64,000 nucleotides of DNA from a bacterium (GTDB lineage Bacteria > 4484-113 > JAGGVC01). Below the pieces are notes generated by a model. It did no database searches. It was not told the origin of the DNA and was given only the letters and a program-made list of their open reading frames with translations. The stretch is taken from positions 19,282 to 83,281 of the forward strand of contig JABRWB010000037.1 in NCBI GenBank assembly GCA_039961635.1, written 5' to 3'. Positions 44,371 through 52,721 of the stretch are shown in pieces. The translations under genes and the position numbers were made by a program. Position 1 is the stretch's first letter, and every line of letters starts with the position of its first letter.

Positions 44371-46089
44371 GTGGCCGCATGGAATGTGAGAAGCCAAAAT
44401 CCGGAGTCAGCCGCGCGCGTTTCTGCGGACTTCGGACTGCCAATCGCGATATCCCGCGCGCTTCTGTCGAGAAATCTCGCCCATCCCGATGAAATAGCTT
44501 TGTATTTGGACCCGCCGCGGGAATTGATTGATATCCGCGGACTGCTGCCCAATCTCGAGGAGGCCGCGTCGCGCGTGCTTTCGGCGCTGGATGCGCGCAC
44601 TCCGATACTTGTGTACGGCGATTACGACGTTGACGGGATAGCAGCGTCCACCGTCCTTTTCGGAGCGCTCAAAACGCTAGCGGCGAAGTCTAACGTTTAC
44701 CTTCCGTCCAGATTCGGGGAAGGCTACGGTCTTTCCGTCGCCGCATTGGAGCGGGCAAAGAATGCCGGCTACGGAATGGTCGTAACCGTGGACTGCGGCA
44801 TAGGCTCGATCGCGGAGGTCGAGGCCGCGCGCGCCATGGGTTTGGATATCGTAATCACCGACCACCACACTCTTGGCGATACGCTTCCTGATACCGTCAT
44901 AGTTAATCCGCTTCTGCGGGAAAACGCGACGAGCGGCGGCGAATCCACCGCGGCAAATCCCTGCGGCGCCGCAGTTGCGCTCGGACTCGCCGGGGAGCTT
45001 TTTTGGAAGCGCGGCCGCGATCGCGGCGAGGCCGCGAACCGTTGGCTTGAAATCGTCGCGCTCGCGACGATCGCGGATTCGATGGCGCTGATTGGTGTGA
45101 ACCGCGCTATCGTCAGGCACGGCATTGATCAAATGTGGGACACGACCAATCCGGGGCTGCGCGCCCTGTTGGAAGCGACCGGAGTGGGAACGGGCGCTGC
45201 GCCCACCGCGGAGCAGCTTGCTTTCGGCGTCATTCCCGCGCTGAACGCGTGCGGCAGAATGCTCTCTCCGCGGCTCGCATTTTCGCTTTTCGAAGCGAAG
45301 TCCGCCGACGAAGCGCGCCAAATCGCCCATCAAATCAAAGGGCTGAATTCGGAACGCCAGCTGGTTCAGGAGCGCGTTTTCGAAGAAGCCGCTCGCATGG
45401 CTTCTGAAGACCGCGGCGCGCCCGCTCATGTGCTTTTCTGCGAGCACTGGCACGCCGGGGTGCTTGGAATAGTCGCGGCGCAAATCGCGGAAACCTTCGG
45501 AAAACCCGCGGTCGTGCTCTCTTGCGCGCATGGCGAGGACGGAGGCATCCGCGGCAGCGCGCGCGCGCCCGCGGGCTGGGACCTGCGCGCCGCGCTGGAG
45601 GCCTCCGCCGCGCACCTGGACAAGTTCGGAGGGCATCCTTCGGCCGCCGGGATTTCGCTGTCGCCTGATTCGCTCGAAGCCTTCAGGGAAGCGTTTTGCG
45701 GCGCGATTGCGGCGGCGCAGCAAATTGCGGGCAACGGAGAATTGCAGATTGACGCCGAAGCATCCGCGGCCGAAATGGCGGCCGTCGATCTTGACAGCCT
45801 GCTGCGATTGGAGCCGACGGGCGAAGGCAATCCCGCGCCCGTTTTCGCACTCCGGCAATGCATGATCGAAGCCCCGCGCGCGATCGGACGAAACGGCACG
45901 ACGCTGGTTTGCAACATCGAACAAGGAGGCACCAGGTTCAAGGCAGTGGGATTCAGAATGAGCCACATCGCCGCGCGCTTCAAGGAAGGCGCGCCCTACG
46001 ACATAGCGGTCGCGCTCAAGCCGGACTTCTACGGCGGCGTACGCTCGGTGCGCTGCCAACTTCTGGACGCGGTTCCTTCTTCGCGCTAG
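44371..46089 (+). CDS. recJ: Single-stranded-DNA-specific exonuclease RecJ
   Basis: 572 residues. The DHH part carries LVYGDYDVDGIAASTVLFGAL, VVTVDCGIGS and IVITDHHTLGD. The DHHA1 part has LNACGRMLSP and LDKFGGHPSAAGISLSPD, and an OB-fold ends the protein (LLRLEPTGEGNPAPVFALRQ). It is a 5'-3' exonuclease for single-stranded DNA in recombination and mismatch repair. GTG 44371, 2 bases after the secF stop, is taken as the start; no clear ribosome site is seen, so translational coupling is likely. The length agrees with the family. Confidence 0.95.
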   Translation: MAAWNVRSQNPESAARVSADFGLPIAISRALLSRNLAHPDEIALYLDPPRELIDIRGLLPNLEEAASRVLSALDARTPILVYGDYDVDGIAASTVLFGALKTLAAKSNVYLPSRFGEGYGLSVAALERAKNAGYGMVVTVDCGIGSIAEVEAARAMGLDIVITDHHTLGDTLPDTVIVNPLLRENATSGGESTAANPCGAAVALGLAGELFWKRGRDRGEAANRWLEIVALATIADSMALIGVNRAIVRHGIDQMWDTTNPGLRALLEATGVGTGAAPTAEQLAFGVIPALNACGRMLSPRLAFSLFEAKSADEARQIAHQIKGLNSERQLVQERVFEEAARMASEDRGAPAHVLFCEHWHAGVLGIVAAQIAETFGKPAVVLSCAHGEDGGIRGSARAPAGWDLRAALEASAAHLDKFGGHPSAAGISLSPDSLEAFREAFCGAIAAAQQIAGNGELQIDAEASAAEMAAVDLDSLLRLEPTGEGNPAPVFALRQCMIEAPRAIGRNGTTLVCNIEQGGTRFKAVGFRMSHIAARFKEGAPYDIAVALKPDFYGGVRSVRCQLLDAVPSSR

Positions 46090-46103
46090 CCGTCCGCATG
46101 CCC

Positions 46104-46109
46104 TATACT
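46104..46109 (+). promoter_or_regulatory. -10 box 9 bases before gatB
   Basis: TATACT, 9 bases, ATG 46119. No Shine-Dalgarno sequence. Confidence 0.45.
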
Positions 46110-46118
46110 GCGCGGGTC

Positions 46119-47591
46119 ATGTCCGAAGCGCTCAAGACAATCTGGGAAGCCGTAATCGGCCTTGAAATCCACGTGCAGATAGCGACTGCCGCAAAGCAGT
46201 TCTGCTCCTGCCCCGCGATCTTCACAAACGATCCCGCGGACGCGAACAAGTATGTATGTCCCGTCTGCCTCGGGCATCCCGGCACTCTTCCCGTATTGAA
46301 CAGGAAAAGCGTGGAGCTTGCGCTGCGGCTGGCCGCGGCCGCGCGCGCTCGCGTCGCGCCCAAAAACGTATTCGCCCGAAAGAACTATTTTTATCCCGAC
46401 CTCCCCAAGGGATATCAGATCAGCCAATACGAAATACCGCTGGCATCCGGCGGTGCGCTGGCTTACTTCCATCGTGAATCGCGCAAGTCGCCTTGGGAGA
46501 CGCGCGAAGCGCGGCTTGTGCGGATGCACCTGGAGGAGGACACTGGCAAGTCGTTCCACCTGCCCGACGGCTCCACGCTCGTGGACTTCAACCGCTCGGG
46601 AGTCCCGCTTCTCGAAATCGTCACCGAGCCGTGCTTCCGCACGCCGGACGAGGCTGTGTCATTCCTTGAAGAGCTGCGCCTGACGCTCGTATATCTCGGC
46701 GTCAGCGGTGCGAACATGGAGCTTGGCCAGATGCGGTGCGAGCCGAACGTCAGCGTTCGTCCGGCGGGCACGGACGAGCTTAGGGCGAAAGTGGAGCTAA
46801 AAAATCTTAATTCATTCGCCACGTTAAAAAAGGCGGTGGAATTCGAAATCGCGCGCCAGGCCGCAGAATGGGAGCGCGGAGGCCGCGTACTGGCCCAAAC
46901 CATGCGCTGGGACGAGGGAGCGCGCGCGACGGTCGCGATGCGAACGAAGGAAACCGCGGACGACTATCGCTATTTCGACGAGCCGGATCTGCCGCCGCTT
47001 TCTGTGACGGATGCGATGCTGAATGAAGCCGCCGCGTTCGCGGAGCGCACCGCGTACGCGATTCGAAAAAAGCTCGCGGTGCGCGACGGCTTGTCGGATT
47101 ACGACGCGGCCAACATCGCGGGAAATCCCTCGAACCTGGAATGGTATGAGGCGCTGGCCGCAAAAGTGTCCGACGCGAAGCTCGTCGCGAACTGGGTGCT
47201 GGGCGAAATCAGCCGGTGGAGAACCGAGCTGGGAGACCGTTTTATTGCCGATCGCGGCGAAACGGCGGCGCTGCTTGGCGCACTGGCGGCCGGGAAAATA
47301 AACAACGCGCAGGCCAAACTGATTTTCGAAAAAATGGCCGCGGAAGGCGCATCGGCCGAGTCGTTGATCTCATCCGCCGGCATAGCGGCGGAGTCCGCCG
47401 GAGAAAACGCGTTGACCGCGGCCGTGAGCGAAGCCATCGCCGAAAATCCGCGTCCGGTCGCCGATTACAAATCCGGAAAGACGAACGCGATAATGGTTCT
47501 CGTCGGCCAAGTTATGAAGAAAACGAAGGGAGCGGCTGACGCCGCGAAGGTTCGGGAATTGCTTGAAAAAGAGCTGTCAAGCCCGCAATAA
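46119..47591 (+). CDS. gatB: Aspartyl/glutamyl-tRNA amidotransferase subunit B
   Basis: 490 residues. WEAVIGLEIHVQI opens the cradle domain. YVCPVCLGHPGTLPVLNRKSVELALRLA holds the zinc-site Cys pair, and YFYPDLPKGYQISQYEIPLASGG is the strongest family signature. The YqeY-like C-terminal tail (GKINNAQAKLIFEKM, VADYKSGKTNAIMVLVGQVMKKTKG) is complete. With GatA and GatC it turns Glu-tRNA(Gln) or Asp-tRNA(Asn) into the amide form. gatA and gatC are not in the window. The start ATG 46119 lacks a ribosome site but has TATACT 9 bases upstream. A hairpin CGCAAT-AAGA-ATTGCG straddles the stop codon. Confidence 0.97.
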   Translation: MSEALKTIWEAVIGLEIHVQIATAAKQFCSCPAIFTNDPADANKYVCPVCLGHPGTLPVLNRKSVELALRLAAAARARVAPKNVFARKNYFYPDLPKGYQISQYEIPLASGGALAYFHRESRKSPWETREARLVRMHLEEDTGKSFHLPDGSTLVDFNRSGVPLLEIVTEPCFRTPDEAVSFLEELRLTLVYLGVSGANMELGQMRCEPNVSVRPAGTDELRAKVELKNLNSFATLKKAVEFEIARQAAEWERGGRVLAQTMRWDEGARATVAMRTKETADDYRYFDEPDLPPLSVTDAMLNEAAAFAERTAYAIRKKLAVRDGLSDYDAANIAGNPSNLEWYEALAAKVSDAKLVANWVLGEISRWRTELGDRFIADRGETAALLGALAAGKINNAQAKLIFEKMAAEGASAESLISSAGIAAESAGENALTAAVSEAIAENPRPVADYKSGKTNAIMVLVGQVMKKTKGAADAAKVRELLEKELSSPQ

Positions 47592-48051
47592 GAATTGCGT
47601 ACCGCGGGCAAATATCCTTTTCACAGCGAGGCGGCGGGGTTGTCTGTTGCGGATTTTGCTTCCGAATGCGGAAAGCAGTTGCGAAAGCAGCGTCAGTTTG
47701 GGTAAGATTTGTCCGGCGGCGCCTGAAGAGCGTACCCGGCGACATTCGGAATCATTTCTGGTAATTGCCGGGCCTGGTGGTAAGGCCCAAGGGGAAGGGG
47801 CAGGCGCCGCTTTTTCGCGTCCGGAGCGAGGCGCGTAAGGGGCATCCATTATCGCCCCGTCGGCGAGCGAATCTCAACAATTCAGCTTCCGCAAGTCTGC
47901 GGCCGCTTTTTGCGTCCAGGCGATGCCGGATGCGCCCCAAAGAAACCCACATAACTTTCGCCGTAAATTTCGATTTAGGAAACGCAAAAAAAAATCCCCC
48001 CGGATCGCTCCGGGGGGAAGTTCAAATCTTCAAAATCCGCTCAAGCCGACA
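47592..48051 (+). other. 460-bp gap with strongly folding DNA, no credible gene
   Basis: No open frame here looks like protein. The segment holds long-range complements: GGCGCCTG (47717-47724) with CAGGCGCC (47801-47808), the latter followed by GCTTTTT. Inside are CCCGGC (47735-47740) with GCCGGG (47767-47772) and GGGCC/GGCCC around 47770-47787. An imperfect direct repeat, GCCGCTTTTTCGCGTCC near 47806 and GCCGCTTTTTGCGTCC near 47903, is present. It could be a non-coding RNA on either strand or a remnant of a repeat element; strand is not decided. The gatB and lipoprotein genes converge on it. Confidence 0.35.
47996..48017 (-). terminator. Intrinsic terminator of the cohesin/dockerin lipoprotein gene
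   Basis: CCCCCCGGA-TCGC-TCCGGGGGG, a 9-bp perfect stem. On the minus strand a T-run of nine (complement of the A-run ending at 47994) follows one base after the stem. Confidence 0.88.
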
Positions 48052-51000
48052 CTATCCTGCCGAGTAATTGGCAACCGAGAACGGAATCGCAAAGGGGGCT
48101 GCGGGATTGGGCACCCAGGATTGCGGAGTGACGCCGTAATTCCAAATCGCCACGCCGACATACCAGCGGCCGTTGTCCAGAATGAACGGGTTGATTTCCG
48201 TCAGCGGGAATACAATCCAGCCGGAATCGTTTTCAGTGAACTGCGCGCCGGGCTCGCCGATGCCGGGCAGGTCGCCCGGATCCATATGCGGGCCGGAAGT
48301 AATCGCGTAGGGCTTGAAAGTGGATATGCCGGCGTTGGGAGACGGGCTGTAATTCAACCCGCCGAGGATGCGCTGAACCGGGTTGCCGGGCAAGCCGCCT
48401 TCCTCGTTGAAGAGCTGGACCGAAGTATCGTGATAGTCGAGCGTAGTGCTGTCAAATTCGACATCGGGCTGAATAAAGTCGGCCACGATGAACAGCGCCG
48501 GATCCTGCTTCTGCGCCCAATCGAACGTAACACCGAACGCATCCGGGTACTCGATGAAGGGCCAAGGCGAATCCTTGACGTTGTCGCGGTCATGGTCGAA
48601 CACGATGTCAGCGTCCGCGATCGCGTGGATCACCGGCGGATCGCCGCTGGGCGGTGCGGGATTGGCCTGCTTGACGAACGTCGCGCCGCCGACCGGGAAG
48701 CCGCCGCCGCCGGCCGCGAACACCGCGATGTAATAGGTGTCAACAGGCAGCTGTGTGGTGTCGATGACGAGCCTGTTCCACGTACGGGCGCTCCAGTCCG
48801 TGCAGAATATCAGGCCGGGGTTGTCCTGCTGCTCCGCAAGCTGGGTGGTCGCCACCCAGGCAGCCTGATTGTGAACGAAGGAGCCGCCGGGACCCGTAAA
48901 TGGATCTTCGGTGTAGATGCGCGCATGCGGCTCGGGCGGAGGAGCTTCGGGATCGAGAGGATCGCCGATCCACGGGAAGAAATAGCCGCACTTGTTGCCC
49001 TCGGAGTCAAACTCCTCGCGTACCCAGGTCTGGTTGTAGCGGGAAGCGTCGAGCTGCTGGTCAACGATGTTCGGGTATTTTTGGACGCGCGGATTCTCGG
49101 GGAAGACCACGATGCGGTGTACGCCCTGATTGCCTTCGCTGTCCACGACCACCGGATAGATGCGCAGCGGAATCGGGGTTACGCCCAGGTTGGTCGTGAC
49201 CAGGTGTAGGTCCGTGGGCGCTGTGCCGTCCACCGGCGGGTGGTTGATGCTCGAAAGATGTCCCAGCGTATTGCCGGCGCGGAAACGCCATGCGCCCCAG
49301 CCGACGGATGCGGGAACCTTGAATACGATTACCTGCTCGGTTCCGAATTCCGCGTTGGGCTGGTCCACAACCACGAATTCGCCGAGGTCGAGATCGAATT
49401 CATCCACACCTTCGACGAGGCTGACCTCGGTCGGACTGGTGGGAGGATTCGGATCATCCGGCGGCCAGAACGACAACGCCGGAATCAATGTGAACGTGTA
49501 GTTGTCGGTGCCGCCGACGCCCTCGTTCATGTTGCAGAAAATGCGGACAAGCTGGGTGTTGTAGTCAATGAAATCAACTTCGGTGGGCGTGACATCCGCA
49601 AGGTAAGGCGCGTTGGGATCGGCGCCCACGTTGATGGTGAGATTCATCGTCTCGCCGCCGGGGCCGCCGATGTTTGCAGATACTTCCACGGTGAACGGAT
49701 CGTCCGCTCCCGCGGTCGCGGATGTGGACGGGCCGGGGCTGACAGAGAACGGGAAGTCCTGAAGCGGAGCATCAGGATGACCGGAAGTAACGACGGAAGT
49801 CCACGTGACATTGTTCCAAACCGCTCTCCAGAGCGGATCGCTCGGGAACATCTCCGCGGGGGGCAGATACTGGCTCTGTTCCGGGTCGTACACCGAAACA
49901 TCGCCGCTTACGAGGTTGAAGTCGTAAGTCTCATTCGCGATGAAGTCGAGATTGCCGAGCGGATCTCCGTTTGCGTCCAGAAGATCGCCATCGGGATTCA
50001 GATGCGCGGTGATCGTATCGGGAAGCAGCGGGTTGTCAATCGTCACCGTGAAGCCGAGGAGTAACGGCGGATTTTGAGTGCCGCCGCCGCCGGGCACTTC
50101 GATGGCCGAGCTTTCAGCTGGGGACTCGCCTTCGCCGTCCACGCCGCGAACGAAGAACCAGTACGACTCGCCTTCCGGAGCGAAATTCTGGATGTCGTAA
50201 ACATACGTTCCGAAACCCTCGGCGTTAAGCGATGCGCCGGGATCAGCGGTGGCCCTATCCACGGATCCGTCCAACGTCGGGTTGGACTTGTCGTCGGAAA
50301 GGCTGTAATAAACGTTGTAACCGGTGACGGTCTGAAGGTAATTCAAAGCGATCGGCGTAATGTCGGAAACGCCGACTTCATCGCTTTGGTCATAGTCGAA
50401 AATCGTGGATTCCGGCGTAGACGAAGGAACTTCCAAGAAGTTAATGGCGATCGGCGTAAGGTCGGAGATGCCGACTTCGCCGCTCCTGTCGCCGTCGCCC
50501 ACCAGGACTTCGCGCCATCTCAACTTGACGATGTCCTGCGGGACCGCGGCAACCTGATCGTTTACGTCCAATCCCTCGATTTGAACGTCGCTCTCACGCG
50601 GCAGGAAAGCTTCGACCCTGCCGATGCTTACTTCCCTGTAAGGCGACTTTTCAAACGTGACCGTGACGATCGTGCCGGAACCGGAAACGGGCTCCTTCTG
50701 ATCGTAATGAATGGGAACAACGCCAAGACCGACGTTGCCGGCCACGGTTGTAATGCCGGCCGTCAAAAGCTCTTCCGTGCCGAAGAATTCACCGAAATCA
50801 ACGGACACGGGATTGAATTTTGCCGGGTCGTAAATCAACTCGAAGAGGGCGTAAGGCAGATCGCGTGCGCCGTCGGCCGCGACATTGACCTTTACCTCTC
50901 CCGAGCCAAGTTCCTCACTGGATAGCGAAAATGATTCCTTATCCAAACCTCCGCGAGGAATCAGCGTAAAGCCATCCTCCGTAATCCCTTCCTGCGTGGA

Positions 51001-51120
51001 GGAGCCGTCTGCGAGGTTAGCCCCGCCGGCGATCATCCTGCTCTTTGTACCTCCCCCGCAGGCGACCAGGGCAACAAGGAGGAGGGCCAAGAGCAAGACA
51101 TTTAGTAATCTCGGGTTCAT
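48052..51120 (-). CDS. Large lipoprotein: cohesin-like domain and dockerin-like pair
   Basis: 1022 residues from ATG 51120 (GAGAGGA upstream). The lipobox LVAC gives Cys 21. Residues about 72-158 form the clearest cohesin-like domain of the window: YALFELIYDPAKFNPVSVDFG, then GSGTIVTVTFEK, the typical last strand. The dockerin-like loops are at 209-229 (DGDRSGEVGISDLTPIAINF) and 242-262 (DYDQSDEVGVSDITPIALNY). A Fn3-like part starts at GYNVYYS. The long remainder is beta-rich with several Ig-like stretches and ends in a domain (FDSTTLDYHDTSVQLFNEEGG and WYVGVAIWNYG) of unknown type. It shares its architecture with 5373-7919 and 7930-12024. No catalytic motif is visible. A strong terminator follows. 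Confidence 0.78.
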   Translation of the reverse strand: MNPRLLNVLLLALLLVALVACGGGTKSRMIAGGANLADGSSTQEGITEDGFTLIPRGGLDKESFSLSSEELGSGEVKVNVAADGARDLPYALFELIYDPAKFNPVSVDFGEFFGTEELLTAGITTVAGNVGLGVVPIHYDQKEPVSGSGTIVTVTFEKSPYREVSIGRVEAFLPRESDVQIEGLDVNDQVAAVPQDIVKLRWREVLVGDGDRSGEVGISDLTPIAINFLEVPSSTPESTIFDYDQSDEVGVSDITPIALNYLQTVTGYNVYYSLSDDKSNPTLDGSVDRATADPGASLNAEGFGTYVYDIQNFAPEGESYWFFVRGVDGEGESPAESSAIEVPGGGGTQNPPLLLGFTVTIDNPLLPDTITAHLNPDGDLLDANGDPLGNLDFIANETYDFNLVSGDVSVYDPEQSQYLPPAEMFPSDPLWRAVWNNVTWTSVVTSGHPDAPLQDFPFSVSPGPSTSATAGADDPFTVEVSANIGGPGGETMNLTINVGADPNAPYLADVTPTEVDFIDYNTQLVRIFCNMNEGVGGTDNYTFTLIPALSFWPPDDPNPPTSPTEVSLVEGVDEFDLDLGEFVVVDQPNAEFGTEQVIVFKVPASVGWGAWRFRAGNTLGHLSSINHPPVDGTAPTDLHLVTTNLGVTPIPLRIYPVVVDSEGNQGVHRIVVFPENPRVQKYPNIVDQQLDASRYNQTWVREEFDSEGNKCGYFFPWIGDPLDPEAPPPEPHARIYTEDPFTGPGGSFVHNQAAWVATTQLAEQQDNPGLIFCTDWSARTWNRLVIDTTQLPVDTYYIAVFAAGGGGFPVGGATFVKQANPAPPSGDPPVIHAIADADIVFDHDRDNVKDSPWPFIEYPDAFGVTFDWAQKQDPALFIVADFIQPDVEFDSTTLDYHDTSVQLFNEEGGLPGNPVQRILGGLNYSPSPNAGISTFKPYAITSGPHMDPGDLPGIGEPGAQFTENDSGWIVFPLTEINPFILDNGRWYVGVAIWNYGVTPQSWVPNPAAPFAIPFSVANYSAG

Positions 51121-51237
51121 GCTCAATCCTCTCCCTTAAAAGTATTGGTCGCTCTTCCGCGCGCATCCAAGCGGATACGGCGGAACAACAACGAATTACC
51201 AACGTACAACCCTCGACGCCAACGGCGATGAGGGGAA

Positions 51238-51265
51238 GCGAAGGGGGAGCGAACTCCCCCTTCGC
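51238..51265 (-). terminator. 12-bp hairpin between two lipoprotein genes
   Basis: GCGAAGGGGGAG-CGAA-CTCCCCCTTCGC, perfect. It lies 15 bases after the stop of the PKD lipoprotein gene. The T-run is poor, so it may only partly terminate or may protect the RNA 3' end. Confidence 0.6.
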
Positions 51266-51279
51266 GGTTTAATGCCTAA

Positions 51280-52452
51280 TTACGCACCGCCCGTGTTGGG
51301 ATAACCGGGCTTGCCGAGGGTCGCCCACTGGTACTGCGCAGTGGAGAGATCCGAATAGTACGTGCGGTTCGACTCATTCGAAAGCGAGAAGTTGACTCCC
51401 GTTCCGCCGCTGGCGAAAGTCAGCGTAAGGATGCCGATGCAGCCCATCGCGGAAGCACCGCTGGCTTCGAACGTGTTGCCGCCCCAGTTCATTCCGAGGT
51501 CCACGAACGTCGTAAATCCGGTGTACGCCGAAGTGGGGGTCGGGATGATCGGCGGGGGCAGGAACGCGCCGCTGTGGTTCTTCCAATAATTGCCGCCGGG
51601 GGTGGCATCAGTCGGGGTCGCGAACGTGCCGGCCGAAGGCGCCGCGCTGCAGAGCAGACGGATGGAGTTGATGTTCGCAAGCGGATTGGCGTTCTGGTTG
51701 ATGTAGAAGTTCAGAACGACCTGGGTGTCCGTCGCGGAAGCAACGACGAAGAACAGGCTGTCGGTAACCGCGCCTTCGAACGGATCGAACGCATAGTCGA
51801 TCGAAACCGTGTCGCTGACGTCGGCGTTGACACCGTCATTGATGGTGAGCGTGACTACGGCTGTTCCGGTCTCGCCGGCCGGCGGAACGAAGGTGGCCGT
51901 TGCACCGGTGTTGTCTGCTGTACCGGGCGTAACGCTTCCCACGTCGGAGCTCCATTCGACGGAGATGTCGTCTCCATCGTCATCGTGGAAGACCGCGGTG
52001 ATGTCGTAACCGCTTGCCGTCAGGCTATCAATAACCGGCGCGACATTGGGGATAACCTCAATGAGCAGCGTAAAGCTGGCATCCTTGGAAAGGCTGGTGC
52101 CTTCCGCGGTTTCGGTAACGGTGACGGTTCCCGAATATGCCGTCGTGCTTGGCGGGCCGACAAGCGTGACAACCGCCGAAGCCGTGGTGCCGCCCGAAGT
52201 AACGGTGGCCCACGTTCCAAAATTCCAGGAATAGCTGAGAACTCCGCCGCCGGTCGCTGTGGCCGCGACGGTGAAAGTCACGCTATCGCCGGGATAATAC
52301 GGGCCCGTGGCGGGATTGATCGTGACGCCCGTGACCTCCGGGCCGTCCCATCCTCCGCCAAGGAATACGCGGCCGTTCTTGGTCGCGCAGGACGCGAGCA
52401 AGAGCAGGACCAGAGCCCATGCGATCGCAAAGAAAACCAGATTCCTTCTCAC
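51280..52452 (-). CDS. Lipoprotein with PKD/Ig-like domains and a cohesin-like end
   Basis: 390 residues. The start is GTG 52452 with AAGGAGG upstream. The signal peptide ends at LASC (Cys 22). Residues about 39-130 form a PKD-like domain (GPYYPGDSVTFTVAATATGGGVLSYSWNFGTW), about 133-225 a second Ig/PKD-like domain (VTLTINDGVNADVSDTVSIDY), and about 230-385 a beta domain ending in GCIGILTLTFASG, which resembles the last strands of cohesins. It lies directly upstream of the big cohesin/dockerin lipoprotein gene on the same strand, with a hairpin between. The shared domain style suggests they belong to one surface assembly. Confidence 0.72.
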   Translation of the reverse strand: MRRNLVFFAIAWALVLLLLASCATKNGRVFLGGGWDGPEVTGVTINPATGPYYPGDSVTFTVAATATGGGVLSYSWNFGTWATVTSGGTTASAVVTLVGPPSTTAYSGTVTVTETAEGTSLSKDASFTLLIEVIPNVAPVIDSLTASGYDITAVFHDDDGDDISVEWSSDVGSVTPGTADNTGATATFVPPAGETGTAVVTLTINDGVNADVSDTVSIDYAFDPFEGAVTDSLFFVVASATDTQVVLNFYINQNANPLANINSIRLLCSAAPSAGTFATPTDATPGGNYWKNHSGAFLPPPIIPTPTSAYTGFTTFVDLGMNWGGNTFEASGASAMGCIGILTLTFASGGTGVNFSLSNESNRTYYSDLSTAQYQWATLGKPGYPNTGGA

Positions 52453-52509
52453 AACATTCCTCCTTAAGCAAATGGTCTTGCGGATGACTACACACTAAAG
52501 CGTAAAGCA

Positions 52510-52538
52510 ATTATAGCCAGTAATTCAGCCAAAAGCAA
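52510..52538 (-). promoter_or_regulatory. Promoter of the PKD lipoprotein gene
   Basis: TTGCTT (52538-52533), 17-base spacer, TATAAT (52515-52510) on the minus strand, about 57 bases before the GTG. The rest of the 269-base gap up to the yjbH-like gene shows nothing else. Confidence 0.6.
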
Positions 52539-52721
52539 GCGCCCTACGGCGATCGGCACATACCGGCCTTTTTTCCCTTAAGGCATTCCCGCCCCAACCG
52601 CGGCAAACCGAAACCAAAAGGCAACGGCCACCGAAGCAAAGAAGATACTAACAGATTCCCCGTCAAGCTTCAACCCCTGGTACGACGCCAAAGGTGGCGG
52701 CGGCATTATAGCGCAAATTTG

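Noticed and set aside
44677-46059. 460-codon open frame antisense to recJ
   Set aside because: Shadow of a GC-rich real gene: Arg/Ala-rich translation, no recognised motif, no ribosome site.
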